NCBI GenBank assembly: GCA_022113835.1
Contig: JAILWY010000013.1
Span: 16,230,001-16,294,000 of the forward strand
Direction: 5' to 3'
DNA from: Atopsyche davidsoni
Taxonomy: Eukaryota > Arthropoda > Insecta > Trichoptera > Hydrobiosidae
Length of the DNA stretch: 64,000 bases
Below, in pieces: positions 12,349 to 24,720 of the stretch. The position numbers and the translations under genes are program-made. The stretch's first letter is position 1, and every line of letters starts with the position of its first letter. Below the pieces are notes generated by a model. That model worked only from the letters and a program-made list of their open reading frames with translations. It was not told the origin of the DNA and searched no databases.

Positions 12349-13388
12349 AAAGCATTTTTCTATGTTTCACAAAATATAAATTCGCGGCAGCTAACGTAAG
12401 CCGTAACCTTCGAGTAAAATTCTGTATTTGGATCCTAAATTAATGCCGTATGTGTTATTGTTGTTCCCAAAAAAAAATAATCTAGCCGATTAAATTATTT
12501 ATTTTTTGAATCCTCTTAGAAAGAGATTGGGGTCTTTGTGTTCACTAATTAAACTAACCGATGAATACGTTATAAATATTATATATTTCGGTACCCTAAG
12601 ATTTCTAGCGAGCGCAGCCTTTTGTTGAGTGAGCGAGAATGTGCCGAGAGTCCTCCAACCTCTCTCTGATACTTAATTATATAACAACGGAAACTTATTT
12701 ATCTGCAAATCAATGTCAAGATTGGAGAAAATTGTTGAAATTCGACAGTTTTAGGGTACTTTACGTACTTTGTGAAATTCTGTTTTCGTAGTGAACAAAA
12801 GTAGCGGTAATTTATAGCCGCCAAGGCCCCCGGCCGACGAGGAGTCTTAAGAGCCGAACACCTGAGCGGCGCCCCCGGCGTCCCCGAGGTCCTCGGCCGA
12901 GGGAGCTCATTGAAGCCAAAAAGATTTACAGCATATTAAAAGCGTCTCTAACGACTCCATAAATTTCTTCCTGTAAAGCCAAAAAAGTCCCCATGAATAT
13001 AGCCTACTTATCGAGTAATCTCTATTTAAGAATATAATGATATTTTCGCAGGTAAGCAAGTAAACATAGCTGTATTGGAAGAATCGTTTTAGAATATGAA
13101 GTGCGTTACATTCTTACATTCAGGTACACAGCGATTCATTACAGCGCGATGAGTAAAAATTGAATAGGATTACTTAAGATTATTATAATATTTAATACTA
13201 TATCAACTTTAATTGTAATTTTTTTGTATAACTAGAGCATCTAATTTTGAATGTAGTAAATAATTTTATAATTTATTTGTCTTCAAGCAAACACATCTCA
13301 CTGTCTTGAGTGTCACGTTTGGTGAATTGTTTAACTGAAATTACTCACGAGACTCGGCAAGCTGAAGCAGCTATTGAAATATAATTAG

Positions 13389-13500
13389 CCCGGGCGGGGC
13401 GGGGCGGGGGCGGGGGCTGGGGCTGGGGCAGGAGGGCGGGGGCGGGGGCGGGAGGGCGGGGGCGGGGGCGGGAGGGCGGGGGCGGGGGCGGGAGGGCGAG
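13389..13500 (+). repeat. G-rich 20-bp minisatellite, G-quadruplex-prone
   Basis: After a GGGGC-type lead-in, a roughly 20-bp unit made of GGCGGGGGC and GGGGGCGGGAG runs for a little over three copies. Repeated runs of three to five G on one strand fit the G-quadruplex pattern. The tract opens a GC island that continues to about 13,690. Minus-strand proline/alanine-rich open frames here are artefacts of the repeat. Confidence 0.85.
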
Positions 13501-16500
13501 GGCGGCGCGAGCTGACGGCCTCGCGAGCGCTGATGAATATGCGAGCAACACGCGCGCTTCTTCCCGCCAGGACTCTGGAGGAGCGTCTAACGAGGTACAG
13601 GATCTCGGGTCTCAAGGCGCCGGAAGCGGACGACAGAAGGAATTCTGAAGGCAATAAGCCTCTCCTGCGTCCTGCACTTGGCGGCTCTGAATAATGCGGG
13701 GGTAATTTTCTAGTTTGTCAGTCTCTCCGCTGCGGCAAAAGTGCTTCAGCGTGAATATGAAGTGTAGGGAAATGTTTGATATTCAGAAATTGCTCATATT
13801 TTATCTCCAGATAACATAAACAATTAACTATTCATATTGAAAATGAGAGTATTTTATAATTAAAATGAATATATTTTAATAGAAATACACCTTTTTTTAA
13901 CAGGGAAGACATATTTACGTTGTCTCTTTTCACCAAAAATGAATTGTATTTTTGTTCACTTTCTTTGTGTATTGAAGACTAGTTTAAGATAAATCAATTG
14001 ATTACGAACGAATGTTTATTACTAGCTTTTATAACGAGTTCTGTCTACTTAAAGGAAATCAACGAAATTGCCTATTTCTTTAAACGCGTACCCTAAAAGA
14101 ACCTATAATTATAATTAATAGTGCTTTTGTCGTTCTCATCGTGATGTGTAATTTTTATGATAAATGATGTATTGTAATAGTATGCTATGCATTAAGCATT
14201 GTATAATTCAACTATGCAATGTAGAAATATTAGTGAAAAACCAGAGAAGTTGATATTCTTATTGGACGAAAGAGTTATTATCGATTATTAAAGAGCTATT
14301 TAATATTATTAACTATTAGCTATTTACAAAACCATTCAGGTTTGGATGTGTTTGATATAATAGAGTTCTACAGAATAAATACCGGTACTGAAAATATTGT
14401 AAAGAACTCTTGTAGAGTAATACCAACTGCTTTCATTTTTTTTCTTTCAATATATGATTTTTATAATTTTTCAATACTGAAATTTTCATTAAATTGACTT
14501 ATTTTGTTTAAAAATGCTGAAAATATACTTGAAAGAGTGATTGATTTTATACTTGATGTATTTTTTATGAAAAGGTTTCATAAATAATTATTCTGAAACA
14601 TACCTGGAAAAAAAGCTCCGCTATTTACCTCATACAAAAACCGATCCACGTTGTCATCAACTTCTAATGTCACTACCTAATCATCGTTCTTTCTATTCAT
14701 CTTTAAAAAATGACCCAATAATGGCGTTGTAAACTACAAAGGCACGCCACAGTTAGCTTCAAAACATCACTTCAAAGTAACCGGATATTAATGTTGTCGT
14801 ATAATGGTTTTTGTAATCATGATCTAAGCTATTGAGAAAAAATTCAATTTCCTGTCGAGCGCGTGGACGGGCAGCGCCGACAATGGAGCTCATATCTATG
14901 CAGAATATCCTGCGCCATAAAACTAGCTCGTTTGCAACCAATAACACTAAATTAATGCCCAGGCGCGTATGCAAGAAATTACCCTTTTCCAATTTTGTAT
15001 TTGAATATTCTATTAAAATACAAACACGTCCCGATGCGCGCTGCCCCGCAGGCCGGGAATTACTCCGTCCTTTATGATTAACGCTTGCTTTCCTTTTAAT
15101 GGAAGTGCACGATGTAATATAATGTAACAAGAATAAGCGGGGTATATATTTGGTAGAAATACATCCACGAGAGAGAGAGGTTCGAAATTCACGCGCTTTG
15201 TATTGTTGATAAGCCTGTTTGTTTTATTTTCCTAATTATACATTAATATATTTTTTTAACTTTGTAAAATAATGTTCACTTATGTAGGGAATTGTAATAA
15301 AATTTTAATGGGTTATATTTTGAACAATGAGGCTAAATTACTTGTGAGTTTTTTGAATAAATATTTTAATAAAATTTTTAAAGGAATGAATTTTACGTTT
15401 TGTTAATTTAATAGTTTATATATATATATTTCCTTCCCGCAAGAAATAAAATGAGAAATAACAGTAAAAGTTAATTTAAAATAAATAATTTAAAATATAT
15501 TATCAGATGGTCATTTTTCGTAAAACTTTTAAAAAGCACGTTTGTATAATTTATCATTAGAAAGCATAGAAGTTTTTTTGAAGCAACAGCATAATTATCA
15601 TAATTCATAGCCGGCTGCAAAAATATATGTTATTTTTTTCTTTCATAATATCGCAATCGGTCCTAACTATATTCACTCAATGACTTCGATAGAAGGAGTT
15701 TCCGACAAATATTTTATCTTTGGGCGTTGCCATGTCGTTTCATTTTATGATAATTAGAATCCTTTTTACACCCAGAAATGGTGATATCTTATTCAAGAAT
15801 GTGCCTTGATCGTCTCCTCTGTTTGCTTTGTGATGAGCTCTATAACTTTCTTCCACATTGGTTTGAGTAACCGGCGCGTAGAATCATATAAAGGCTATAA
15901 AATATTACTGTAATACATCATAGAGTTATATTAAACCTTGAATGGCAGCTTTAGTAAAATATGTATTAAATCATATGTAATTTCCAAAATAACAATGGTT
16001 GTCTAAATATATTAATTTAAAAAAAGTGTCGACAAGGGAGTCGATTACGGCACGAGGAGAGGAGTGGGGAGCGTTAATTTCGGGACAAATACTTCTAGAA
16101 ATCTTTAAAAATAATATTTCAACTGTATTTATGTTATTTATTATAAGTTAGCGTGGGTGCAGAAGGCAAAGTTGTGCGTTATATTTAAAAAAATTAAAGA
16201 GTTGCATAGAAATAAATAGTTTTGTATATCTCGAGCGTGAGTAGGAAGGACTCGAGTAGGGTCAGCCGGCTCAGCCGACTCGCAGTGAGGCCTATTATAA
16301 TAGCGATTCGCCTCACCAGCTCGGTCTGTTGCTTGTTATTTAATTAGTTAGTTCATGGGGAATGCGAACGGAGAGGCCAAGAGAGGCCCGGAGTGCTGAG
16401 GCTGCTCCTCCGAGAGCGCCTCCAGGGTCGCCGGAGCGGACGGCTGAGGAATGCCAGGCTCTATTTCATAATTTGCTGCGAGTGCTGACCATCAGAAGCG

Positions 16501-16640
16501 GCGCCTGAAATATCTTGGAGAAACAACTGTAAACTTTTGGTGCTGCGTCTTTCGAGTGCGTTAATGTTTCAAAAGCTTACGCATTGCAGACTTTAGAACG
16601 AGATAAAATAAATCATAAAAGCACACAGCTTTTCAAAACG
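13501..16640. other. Non-coding DNA
   Basis: GC island to about 13,690, then 2.3 kb of AT-rich sequence. Another island cluster spans 16,020-16,520, including repeated CCGGCTCAGCCGACTC-like elements near 16,265. Overlapping open frames on both strands at 14,759-15,130 show no protein-like features I recognise. Confidence 0.55.
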
Positions 16641-16775
16641 TATTTTCTTAAGTGTAAAGCTGTGTCAAGATTTGATTGAAACATCAATGTCTCAGCTCTG
16701 GTATGGGAACCATTTTCGATAAAATTTATTAAAACGTTAATCAAAACATAACGCGATTTAACACTTAAGAAAATA
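16641..16775 (-). repeat. 15-bp-arm inverted repeat enclosing a hammerhead-core-like motif
   Basis: Positions 16,641-16,655 (TATTTTCTTAAGTGT) are perfectly complementary to 16,761-16,775. Between them, on the minus strand at 16,683-16,720, lies AAAATGGTTCCCATACC followed by AGAGCTGAGACATTGAT, which matches the dispersed motif family. A second overlapping 10-bp stem (ACACAGCTTT/AAAGCTGTGT, 16,623-16,632 with 16,656-16,665) suggests alternative folding. Likely a small decayed retroelement. Confidence 0.45.
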
Positions 16776-18053
16776 AATCCACCAACAGCGACCACAAAAT
16801 GCATGAGAATTTGTATTTTCATATTTGTTTAAATTCAAAAGTTTATAAAGATAGATATCATTAGTAATTAATGAATATTTGAAAGATCTGTCTTTTTACA
16901 CGTACAGGTATGTTTTTTTTCGTTAAATGGTGCAGATATGGAATTACAAGAATAATCATTGAAAATAATTATTCAATATTTTCGCATTAATTATTTTGAT
17001 GGAATGAGTCTGAACTTCTACCGCTGTTTTTTTTAAGTATACATTCCATTAAATAGACTTATCGATCATTTTGTTTGTTAATTATTCCTTTTTTTATTAA
17101 GTTCACTTTTAATTTTTAGATAAATCATTCAAACAGCAGATAAGAAATTGGGAGTCAGAAGAAAAGGAATTGAAATCTAGCTGGACACTGCTTTCAGATC
17201 ATTTTAAAATCAGAAAATAGCCATTTGTAAATCAACGTTAAAAAAATCCATAAGGAAAAAAAAAATTGTATGTAGTATTGCGATAACATAATTTATTTTT
17301 TGTTCAAATATTGATAATAAATTATGTTAAAACAATAAATATTTTATGTATTGAGAAACACCATTAATCGAGTATAGAAATGATTATGAATTATTAAAAA
17401 AAAAACCTATTAACTCTACGAGTATAGAGCATAAATTTTTATCCAACGCTTATCTTGTTTTATGCGAACATATAAAAGTATAATGTTCTTATATTAAACC
17501 AGTGTAACATAAAAACTAAGGCTAGAGTTACACGGGTCGCGGAACAGGCCACAAATTAAAAACTTACCTAATTAATCCGTCGGCATTACGTCGGTGTCCG
17601 CTCAGATAACAGCGCCGGCTTACTGCTGTTTATCAAATATGATCACCCCTCCCGCGGTCACCCTAAACCGGTACACTATAACCATACCCTTACGTTCCGT
17701 CTGTTAACCCTAACAAAGCAAGATAAGGGTCCACAGTGCCGCGGGTCTCGCAGGCCCCGTCCGGTATGATGTGGCGCAGCCAGTTCGGCTCACTAGTTTA
17801 TTTTTACTTACCCGTCATGCGATCACCGCGTGAAAAGTCGTTTACCAAATCAGATCCATTCATGATTTATGACGTCATAGCCTTTTTAAAATCGTTAATA
17901 GAGAACCAGAAAAGAAAGCGATTCGAAGCGTTTAAAAAATAATGCAGCTGTGTCTAGATTTGTACGTCTCAGAGAGGAATTTCCCCAAAGCTTGATAATT
18001 TTCATCGTACATTAGGGAAATTTATATTTTGCCTGGATTAGATCCGACTTACG
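16776..18053. other. Non-coding DNA, AT-rich then a GC-richer patch
   Basis: AT-rich to about 17,520, then a moderately GC-richer patch (17,530-17,880) including TGACGTCA at 17,870-17,877. No coding region recognised. Confidence 0.55.
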
Positions 18054-18270
18054 ATTAATTACGAGATTCCATATTATTGATGGAGAGTACTCGGTGAAAT
18101 TCCATTTTAATCTTTTAAATAAAGTACTTTTGTGGTTTTTCCACATGTTTAATTCTATCGGCCACCATTTTCGCCAACCTTTCGCCAACCTTTCGCGTTG
18201 GCATTATCAAACCGATAAACATGTGGAAAAATCACAAAAGTATTTAATTTAAAATATTAATTACGAGATT
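18054..18270 (+). mobile_element. Hairpin element, family H copy 2, with 15-bp flanking duplication
   Basis: Arms at 18,117-18,150 and 18,217-18,250 are complementary at about 31 of 34 positions. The 5' part carries the family signature GGAGAGTACTCGGTG then TTCCATTTTAAT. The interior contains CGCCAACCTTT twice and CGCGTTGGCATTATCAAAC, the reverse complement of the inner hairpin motif of copy 1. The element is bounded by the exact 15-bp direct repeat ATTAATTACGAGATT (18,054-18,068 and 18,256-18,270). The shared architecture and similar duplication length with copy 1 make mobility convincing. Confidence 0.75.
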
Positions 18271-18551
18271 ACTATAGCATATAGCACTATAGCAAAAAAA
18301 GAATCAAAAACCTACGGTTAACAGGCATGATAACCGTAGGTGCGATAGATAACACCAACTATGGTGTATATGAAAAACAACACATATTCAAGTCAGCGCA
18401 AACAAAGGATGCAAGCACGAGATTTACACCCACACGCACAATACATCAATCTCAGTATGAAACAGGCCAAGCATTCCGATGCTCTGCGTGACTGGGCGCT
18501 CAGCCGTCACGTCTGACCGCCGAATGCAGGTGTGCTTGAGATCGAGCCTTC

Positions 18552-18623
18552 TGCGCCGAATCGGTTCGGCGCCGAGTCGCCCGGTCGCCTGGTCGCCTGG
18601 CGCCGAGTCGCCTGGGCGCCGAG
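18552..18623. repeat. GC-rich short tandem repeats (GTCGCCTGG / CGCCGAGTCG)
   Basis: Interspersed units GGTCGCCTGG and GGCGCCGAG(T/C) repeat irregularly within a GC island. An arginine/serine-rich open frame over it looks like repeat translation, not a gene. Confidence 0.6.
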
Positions 18624-20208
18624 CTGTCCCTCTCGGCTCAGGCCATCTTAGGGCGCCTTTACGGGACTGATAATATTCTTAGACTCCAGAATGAAAGCCT
18701 CAGACCCTAATAGATAATTAAGACCGGCAGAGCTGGATAAACAATTCGCTCTGACGTTTGTAGTAAAATTCAAAATGGCGGGCGGCTCTCTGTAATGGCG
18801 GCTGCCGGTCCCCGCGGAGTCTCACGCGCGCGGATGTTTGACCGTGTCGTTTGAAATTTTGCTTGTAATTTAATTGGCCTCGAGGTCACGGGACGAGGGC
18901 GGAGTGAATGCGAGATCTTCGCTAATCTCTCATCGCGCTAGTCTAGTGCGGCGCTGCAGAAAGGCGACCCGAGCCAGTTAAAGGGATTATGACGACACAC
19001 TGTTTCTTCTGATACGGTGAAACGGGGCTTATTATAAATGATAGATGTGCTCGGCAGACCGGGCGGCCTACTCACTACGGGCGACTGCTTTACCGCGATT
19101 CTCTAGCTCTATTTATATGGTGGACACGCAAAACGTTCATAATTATAATTGACCATTAAAAAACAATAAATTTTATTTGAAGTCTGGGGTGTACCCATCA
19201 TTCGTGAAGTAATCGTTCGTTCTATTTCAGCAATCATTAACTAATTAGTTCAATCTCACCATTCACACGTAACAATTCATTCGCAATAAGTATCACCCAT
19301 CAGTATCACTTGTAAATAAAGAAATATGTATACACAACAACTCTTGCAGTATTATAGTACAAACGGGCATAGAAAATAAACAAATCACCCAACTCAATTA
19401 ATCGCGTACGTATAAGCACTTGTGCGTATTTGTAAAAATATAAGAACAGAAATGACAATTTGCACAATACATCATTATCTTCTTGAACGACGCAGCATAT
19501 GGAGCATGTCAATGCTCCGTGTAATCGGGTGCCTCACCGAGAACGTGAATGGGACCTCCCCTCGAGGCTGTGCGTCCTCGGCAATGTCTAGCAGCTGGAG
19601 CGTTTGAAGACCCCCGCCATGTTGAACACCGCTATTTTCAAGCGCATATCGCAACGAATTTTGCCACTCTGATAGTTACAAGCTGAGAGATTTAAGAAAA
19701 ATAGAGTAAAGCTTTGAAAAATAAATTAATACAAAATTGAAATGCTTGAAAGTGGATATATAAAAAAACGGGTGTTCCTTTGTCGAACGGTGGTATGAGT
19801 TAGGGACCATTTTTTACGCATATGTATTTAAGATGTATAAATGGCGAGTTAAAAAAAATATTTCAAACAGTCCATTAGAAGTGCGCTACGTTTGTACAAA
19901 AATTAAATACAAGGTAAAAAAAAAACACCCCCCCCCCATATCGCAGTACGAATAATAGATTTCACAAACTTACACCCAGATAGTGCAGGCGAACTGTAAT
20001 TAGTACAAGCAAATATTGTATCGAACCGTAAGAAAACTTTAATTCGGTGTATTGTGTTATTGTAACTAATCGAGCACCGGTAACTTGTTTGGGTTACCGG
20101 CGATAACGGACCGGGAGCTTCTTGTTTGAAACAATCCTCGGCGTAGTCGGAGCGAATTCGTTTTAGATAAGATAGTTCACCCTCTGATAAGGGATCGCTT
20201 TGCTCCTG

Positions 20209-20287
20209 AAATTAACCGGTAAAATAATAACCACCCTCGGCCGCCAAAGACCGAGGGAATTCCCCGTTTCACGTACTCGGTTAATTT
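20209..20287. other. Nested hairpin in a GC island
   Basis: Outer 10-bp arms AAATTAACCG (20,209-20,218) and CGGTTAATTT (20,278-20,287) enclose an inner perfect 7-bp stem CCCTCGG/CCGAGGG (20,234-20,240 and 20,251-20,257). An adjacent hairpin CCGGTAAC/GTTACCGG lies just upstream near 20,077-20,100. It could be a structured transcript or paired binding sites; function unknown. Confidence 0.45.
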
Positions 20288-22140
20288 AGGAACAAATGAT
20301 ATTATCAAGCTGAATAAAGCTCCGAGGTAAATATAATTGAATGTATTAAATTTAGGTTCTGTTACTTTTTGAAATTATAAAGCGCTTAATGTAGAGGGTT
20401 AGTGGATAATAGGGGATTTTCCTTTCGACCCTTCTTAGGACGCAAGCAATTTTCAATTGAAAACTCTAGCAGAATTTTTCAGATCCATAAAATGGATCTG
20501 AAGAATTAGAATAATACAAGGGATGGAAAATATTTAATTATATTTGTTTTTTGTACAATATATATATGAATCACTCTGATTTTGAAAGAGCTGTTTATGT
20601 ACTCGCAACGCTGCTAAAAGTTAACACATTATTGATATGCATTTAATTAATATAATTTTTATAAATACATGTAAAATAATAAATACATTCAATAGATTTT
20701 TAATCAAAATGAAACTGCTAACTACAAACAATAATAAGGTACTTGTATAATTGATTAAACAAAAAACATTTCATTTAAAAATTTAAAAAAACGCAGTTTT
20801 CTAGTAAAAAGATAAATGAATTAGTTTATATTTTTTGGTTGTGTAATATTTTTGCACACATATTATTAAATATTATTATTAAATTAAAGCCTCACATTTT
20901 CTGGTTACAATAGATAACTTATTACAATATATAATAATTAAATGTTTGAATTTAATAATCTATATCAATTTGTAAAAACGCGACGTAACCTATTGTTACT
21001 GTTAGACTCGATTTTAAAATATCGTTAAAAGTATAATCTACTCGCAAATATCGTAATAAATATTTTTTATATATTTGTCGTAAAAAAGTTTAAAATTTAT
21101 CGTGAAATAAATCTATCGAAGTCTATTCAGGTGCGAGAAATAAAACCGGGCGCTGCCATTCCGTAAATACAGATGTTACTGGAATTTCAAACGAGTTGTT
21201 CTGGATTAAAGATATTTCAGAGCATACGGAATTTCAACCTAATTTAAAATCTTTAAACTCCCATTTTACAAAAACACGATTCGTCGTGTTTTCATAAATC
21301 CAAACGAGAGCCGCAATAATTTTCCGAATTCCATCGTAAACGAAACTCCACAAAGTAAACTCAAAAAATCTACACAGAAGCTTTAGGAGCTTTTAAAAAA
21401 TATGGATCAGCAAATATAGAAATTGCTAAAAGTGAAATAAAAGCATTCCCGTGTACCCGCCGAGGCCGCGCGCCCGCCGGGCCCGCCGCGCCGGCACGAC
21501 TTGCGCGTTGTATTGAGCAATAACTTACAATTTCAGAGTTTATTTATGATTTACGACGCAAAAAGCTTTATGAGAGTGATTTATTTTTTTAACTAATTAA
21601 CGCTCCGGGTGTATTAGCTCAGCGGCAAGCTCGCGATCCGAGGAGAATTGAGCGAGCGGAAAATTCACAATGTCACTGAATACACCGAGAGCTCGAGCTG
21701 GGCTCGGCTCGAAGGCTCTGTGTGACTTCTTTAGTGCAACAAACCGAATCCCGAAGCCGTATTGAGCCGAAAAGAACAGAAAAAAATATACCCAGACTCT
21801 TCTTTTTACAAAATGCTTATGTTGGGAAAGTGAGTAAGTAAGAAAGAGTGCCCATATACTCTTTTTTAATCATTTGGTTCAATACAGATCCGGAATTGGC
21901 TTTATTTTTATAAAAAACCAATCATGAAATTTCTACACCGCAGAATTATTCTCCGGTGTAGAGGGGCGTATACGAATTCGCCAGTTTGTTGGATTGATGA
22001 AATCAAAGAGTATATTTAAAGATATTAACGCAGTAACAAAGCGAGGATCGATTTTTTCATTCGGTCTGAGAGAGCCGAGCATTGAAAGTAAAAACTTTCC
22101 TGAGTGCTTCTCTATTCGATCTACTCCCTGCCGCTGCGCT

Positions 22141-22200
22141 TGTACTTGTCGGTGTCGGTGTCGGGGTCGCGGTGGCGGTGGCGGTGGCGGTGACGGTGGT
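22141..22200. repeat. 6-bp GC-rich tandem repeat (GGTGTC / GGTGGC)
   Basis: About nine hexamer units, first GGTGTC then GGTGGC with single changes. The Arg/Gly-rich frames on either strand are repeat translations. Confidence 0.8.
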
Positions 22201-22696
22201 AAATGGCCAGCGAGTTCACTGGCAAACCTTAGGGTCGGATACAAATATCTTTTCATAGTGCCGCAGTTCTTCCACCCTTCAGATAAGCCCTGTTAGCGGG
22301 GCGAGTTTGGAAAATAAAAATAATTATTACGGTCTCAGAGCTTACAGCACTGGTTTTTGTTTTATTTTATAAGTAATAATGCATTGGTTTAAACTGTATT
22401 TTACATATACTGAGATGTGAAAAAGCTCCAACAGCTTTTCATAATTAGCTTTGATTTTTAAAAACATCAAAGGTAAGAGTATTTTTAAGTAATGAATGAT
22501 CTTTATCGGCGAGACGCTCAGAAGGCCGCCTACCCAGAGTTATTCTTAATTTACTCGCTCAAGATCGCGACTGCCTTGTGAGCGATCCAGCGACCAGATT
22601 GCGTTTAGATGCTAAGAGGAAGAAGGAGATATTTTATGACTCAATATTATGCAGCAAGCCATGCTTTTATTCCTGTGTGAGTATATAATATGAAAT

Positions 22697-22874
22697 ATTT
22701 TTGATAGAAAGTACTCGGTAGCAATTCGTATCCCAATAGTTATTTTTGAATAAAAAATATTTTTGTGATTATTCCACGTTTTTGTTTATATTTTACTTTG
22801 TTTGAAAATGCCAATAAGGTAGATTGGCGAAACCGGTCACAAATAATAAAAAAACCGTAGAAAAATCTTAAAAT
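22697..22874 (+). mobile_element. Hairpin element, family H copy 3 (diverged)
   Basis: Starts with the family signature (TTTTTGATAGAAAGTACTCGG). Then comes an arm-like segment GTGATTATTCCACGTTTTTG, the inner motif TTTGAAAATGCCAAT...ATTGGCGAAACCGGTCAC, and a right arm with CCGTAGAAAAATC. Arms are recognisable but eroded. No clear flanking duplication was found. Older than copies 1 and 2. Confidence 0.6.
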
Positions 22875-23176
22875 GAATTTATGGTCTGTTAAAAATGTAA
22901 AAATGGATTTTCTGAATAAAAAGATAAAAATCATTTACATACAGGATTATTGAAAAATTTTATAGCAGTTTTATTGGATAATAACATTTTATTTGGCAAT
23001 AAAATTCTAGGTTAGTTTTGGGTATTGAATATGGGATTATTATTCAGTTATTGGGGATTCCAATTATTGAGATAAACGTATATTTGAATAAAAAAAATAC
23101 CTCATATAGAGTGTGCGTTTTGAGAGTACTAAACTTTTTTGGCAGAAAGTATACGAGGCTGATCGGTTCAATTGTA

Positions 23177-23300
23177 ACGGGTGTTTCAAAAGTCACGTAG
23201 GTCCCTACGCCATAAGAGTATTATTTTTTTTTTTCATAAAGTTCATTTTAAAACATCATAGGCATTTTGAAATATGAAGGTGCCTTCTTATGGCATTCTC
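23177..23300. mobile_element. Possible transposon-end relic
   Basis: ACGGGTGTTTCAAAAGTC at 23,177 resembles the terminal motif of many insect elements. It is followed by GCCATAAGA (23,209-23,217), whose perfect complement is at 23,286-23,294. Evidence is only a terminal-like sequence and a short inverted repeat; the family is not identified. Confidence 0.25.
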
Positions 23301-24533
23301 GGTTCAGCAACAATCTGCGGACTGAAGCATCCGTGAAAGGCGAAAGTGCTCAAAAACACAAACGATCGTTACATATCGTTAATTGGAGCCATTATGTGGG
23401 ACGGTGTAATTTATATTTCTTAATTTTACTTAACTTAATTTCGTAATCTCGTTTTTTCTTCTTTCTCATGGCGCATAGTCCGTACAAGCAATTTTACATA
23501 TATTTTTATTTTGAAACTTTATTACAAAAAGTTATGCGAGAAGGCTGCATAATTTTTATACGGTCATACAACACCAGTCAATAAGTATTTATAGAAAATT
23601 ATTAAGTTAATTTGAATCTAAAAAAAAATGGTTTTTAATATAATATGATACGTTATACGCTGGGTCAAACAAGGCTGAAAAAACATTAAATTGCTCACGT
23701 TCTAGAATAATATTCCAGCGAGTCGCAATAAATTGTATGAAACTGTGCAAACTAGCGCGCGGCCGGCGAGGCGTGAAGCTGACGAAAGCCCGCTTCGCCC
23801 GGGAAATGAATTTAAGCGCTGCGATTACACTTCAGTATTACTGTTTAAGAAAGGCCAAAAAATACTCACAAAAAAATTGTTTTCTCAATAGTTTTGTCTC
23901 CAAATTTTAGAAATTGATTAAAAAATTCTTCGGGTCCAATACAAGATCGATCAAGGCTTTTTTACTATCGGTTTTATTTATTAAAAAGTTTTTATCGAGT
24001 CTCTCACTAACTGATCGAGCAGCTCAAAAATAATAGTTTTTTTTTATAAATTCTCTAAAATTAAACTGAAGCGTACTGATCGTTCAGTCCTAGACAGTCC
24101 GGCGACTCACCTCCCGAGTGCGGCGCGAACCAGACAACTTGTGTCGGACCATCCGGGTCTCCGTTTTCAATGAAGATAGACCAAGCATTGTGGCGGTAAC
24201 GACTACGTTGACTCCCCTTTTTTCATTAAAATAAAAAACTACCGAATCCCGTTTTTACCTTTCATAATATTTTTAGTTCAGATTTCATATTAGATAAACA
24301 TCATTTGCATGTAACGTTCTAGAATAACACGCGGCCAATTATCAAATATACGACTCGGAAAAACGAAGAAGTACATAATGTTTTTTTAAAATTTTTATTG
24401 CGTGTTTTTGTAAAGAGACAATGCATTGATTCGATAGACGTTGAAGCCTCGTGCATGAATCTCTCGATCGTATCGTCCCTGTCGAGTGTAAGCTTCCATC
24501 CCCGGCCTGCGCTGGGCGGCGTCCGCAATGCCG

Positions 24534-24720
24534 GCGTCCCCCGGCGCCCCCCGGCACCCCCTGGCACCCCTGGCACCTCCTGGCACCCCCCGGCGCCCCC
24601 CGGCACCCCCTGGCACCCCTGGCACCTCCTGGCACCCCCCGGCACCCCTGGCACCTCCTGGCACCCCCGGCACCCCCGCCCCCCCCCGACACCCCCACCC
24701 CCGACTCGCCCAGGGCCCCC
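24534..24720. repeat. Complex C-rich minisatellite
   Basis: Units of 10-12 bp (CCTGGCACCCC, CCCGGCGCCCC, CCTGGCACCT) are arranged in a higher-order pattern of roughly 50 bp. All six-frame open frames across it (Pro/Gly/Ala-rich) are repeat artefacts. It sits in a GC island ending near 24,800. Confidence 0.85.

Larger units (their letters stand above)
7122..13388. other. Non-coding DNA with GC islands
   Basis: AT-rich with GC-rich islands near 7810-7910, 8235-8460, 9180-9310, 9820-10,060, 10,540-10,690, 11,235-11,340 and 12,805-12,915. The longest open frames (for example 11,240-11,596) are in low-complexity or shadow frames and I do not accept them as genes. Individual repeats inside this span are listed separately. 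Confidence 0.55.
18271..22696. other. Non-coding DNA with GC islands
   Basis: Islands at about 18,475-18,665, 18,770-19,100, 19,500-19,620, 20,070-20,280, 21,440-21,510, 21,600-21,780 and 22,100-22,210, separated by AT-rich DNA. A C-run lies near 19,926-19,939. No acceptable coding region. Confidence 0.55.

Noticed and set aside
14759..15130. 123-codon minus-strand open frame with an overlapping 81-codon plus-strand frame
   Set aside because: No signal, domain or splice support; composition fits chance open frames around a small GC patch.
6436..17877. Three TGACGTCA octamers as a CREB-regulated cluster
   Set aside because: About one is expected by chance per window; three spread over 11 kb is not strong enough to claim a regulatory cluster.
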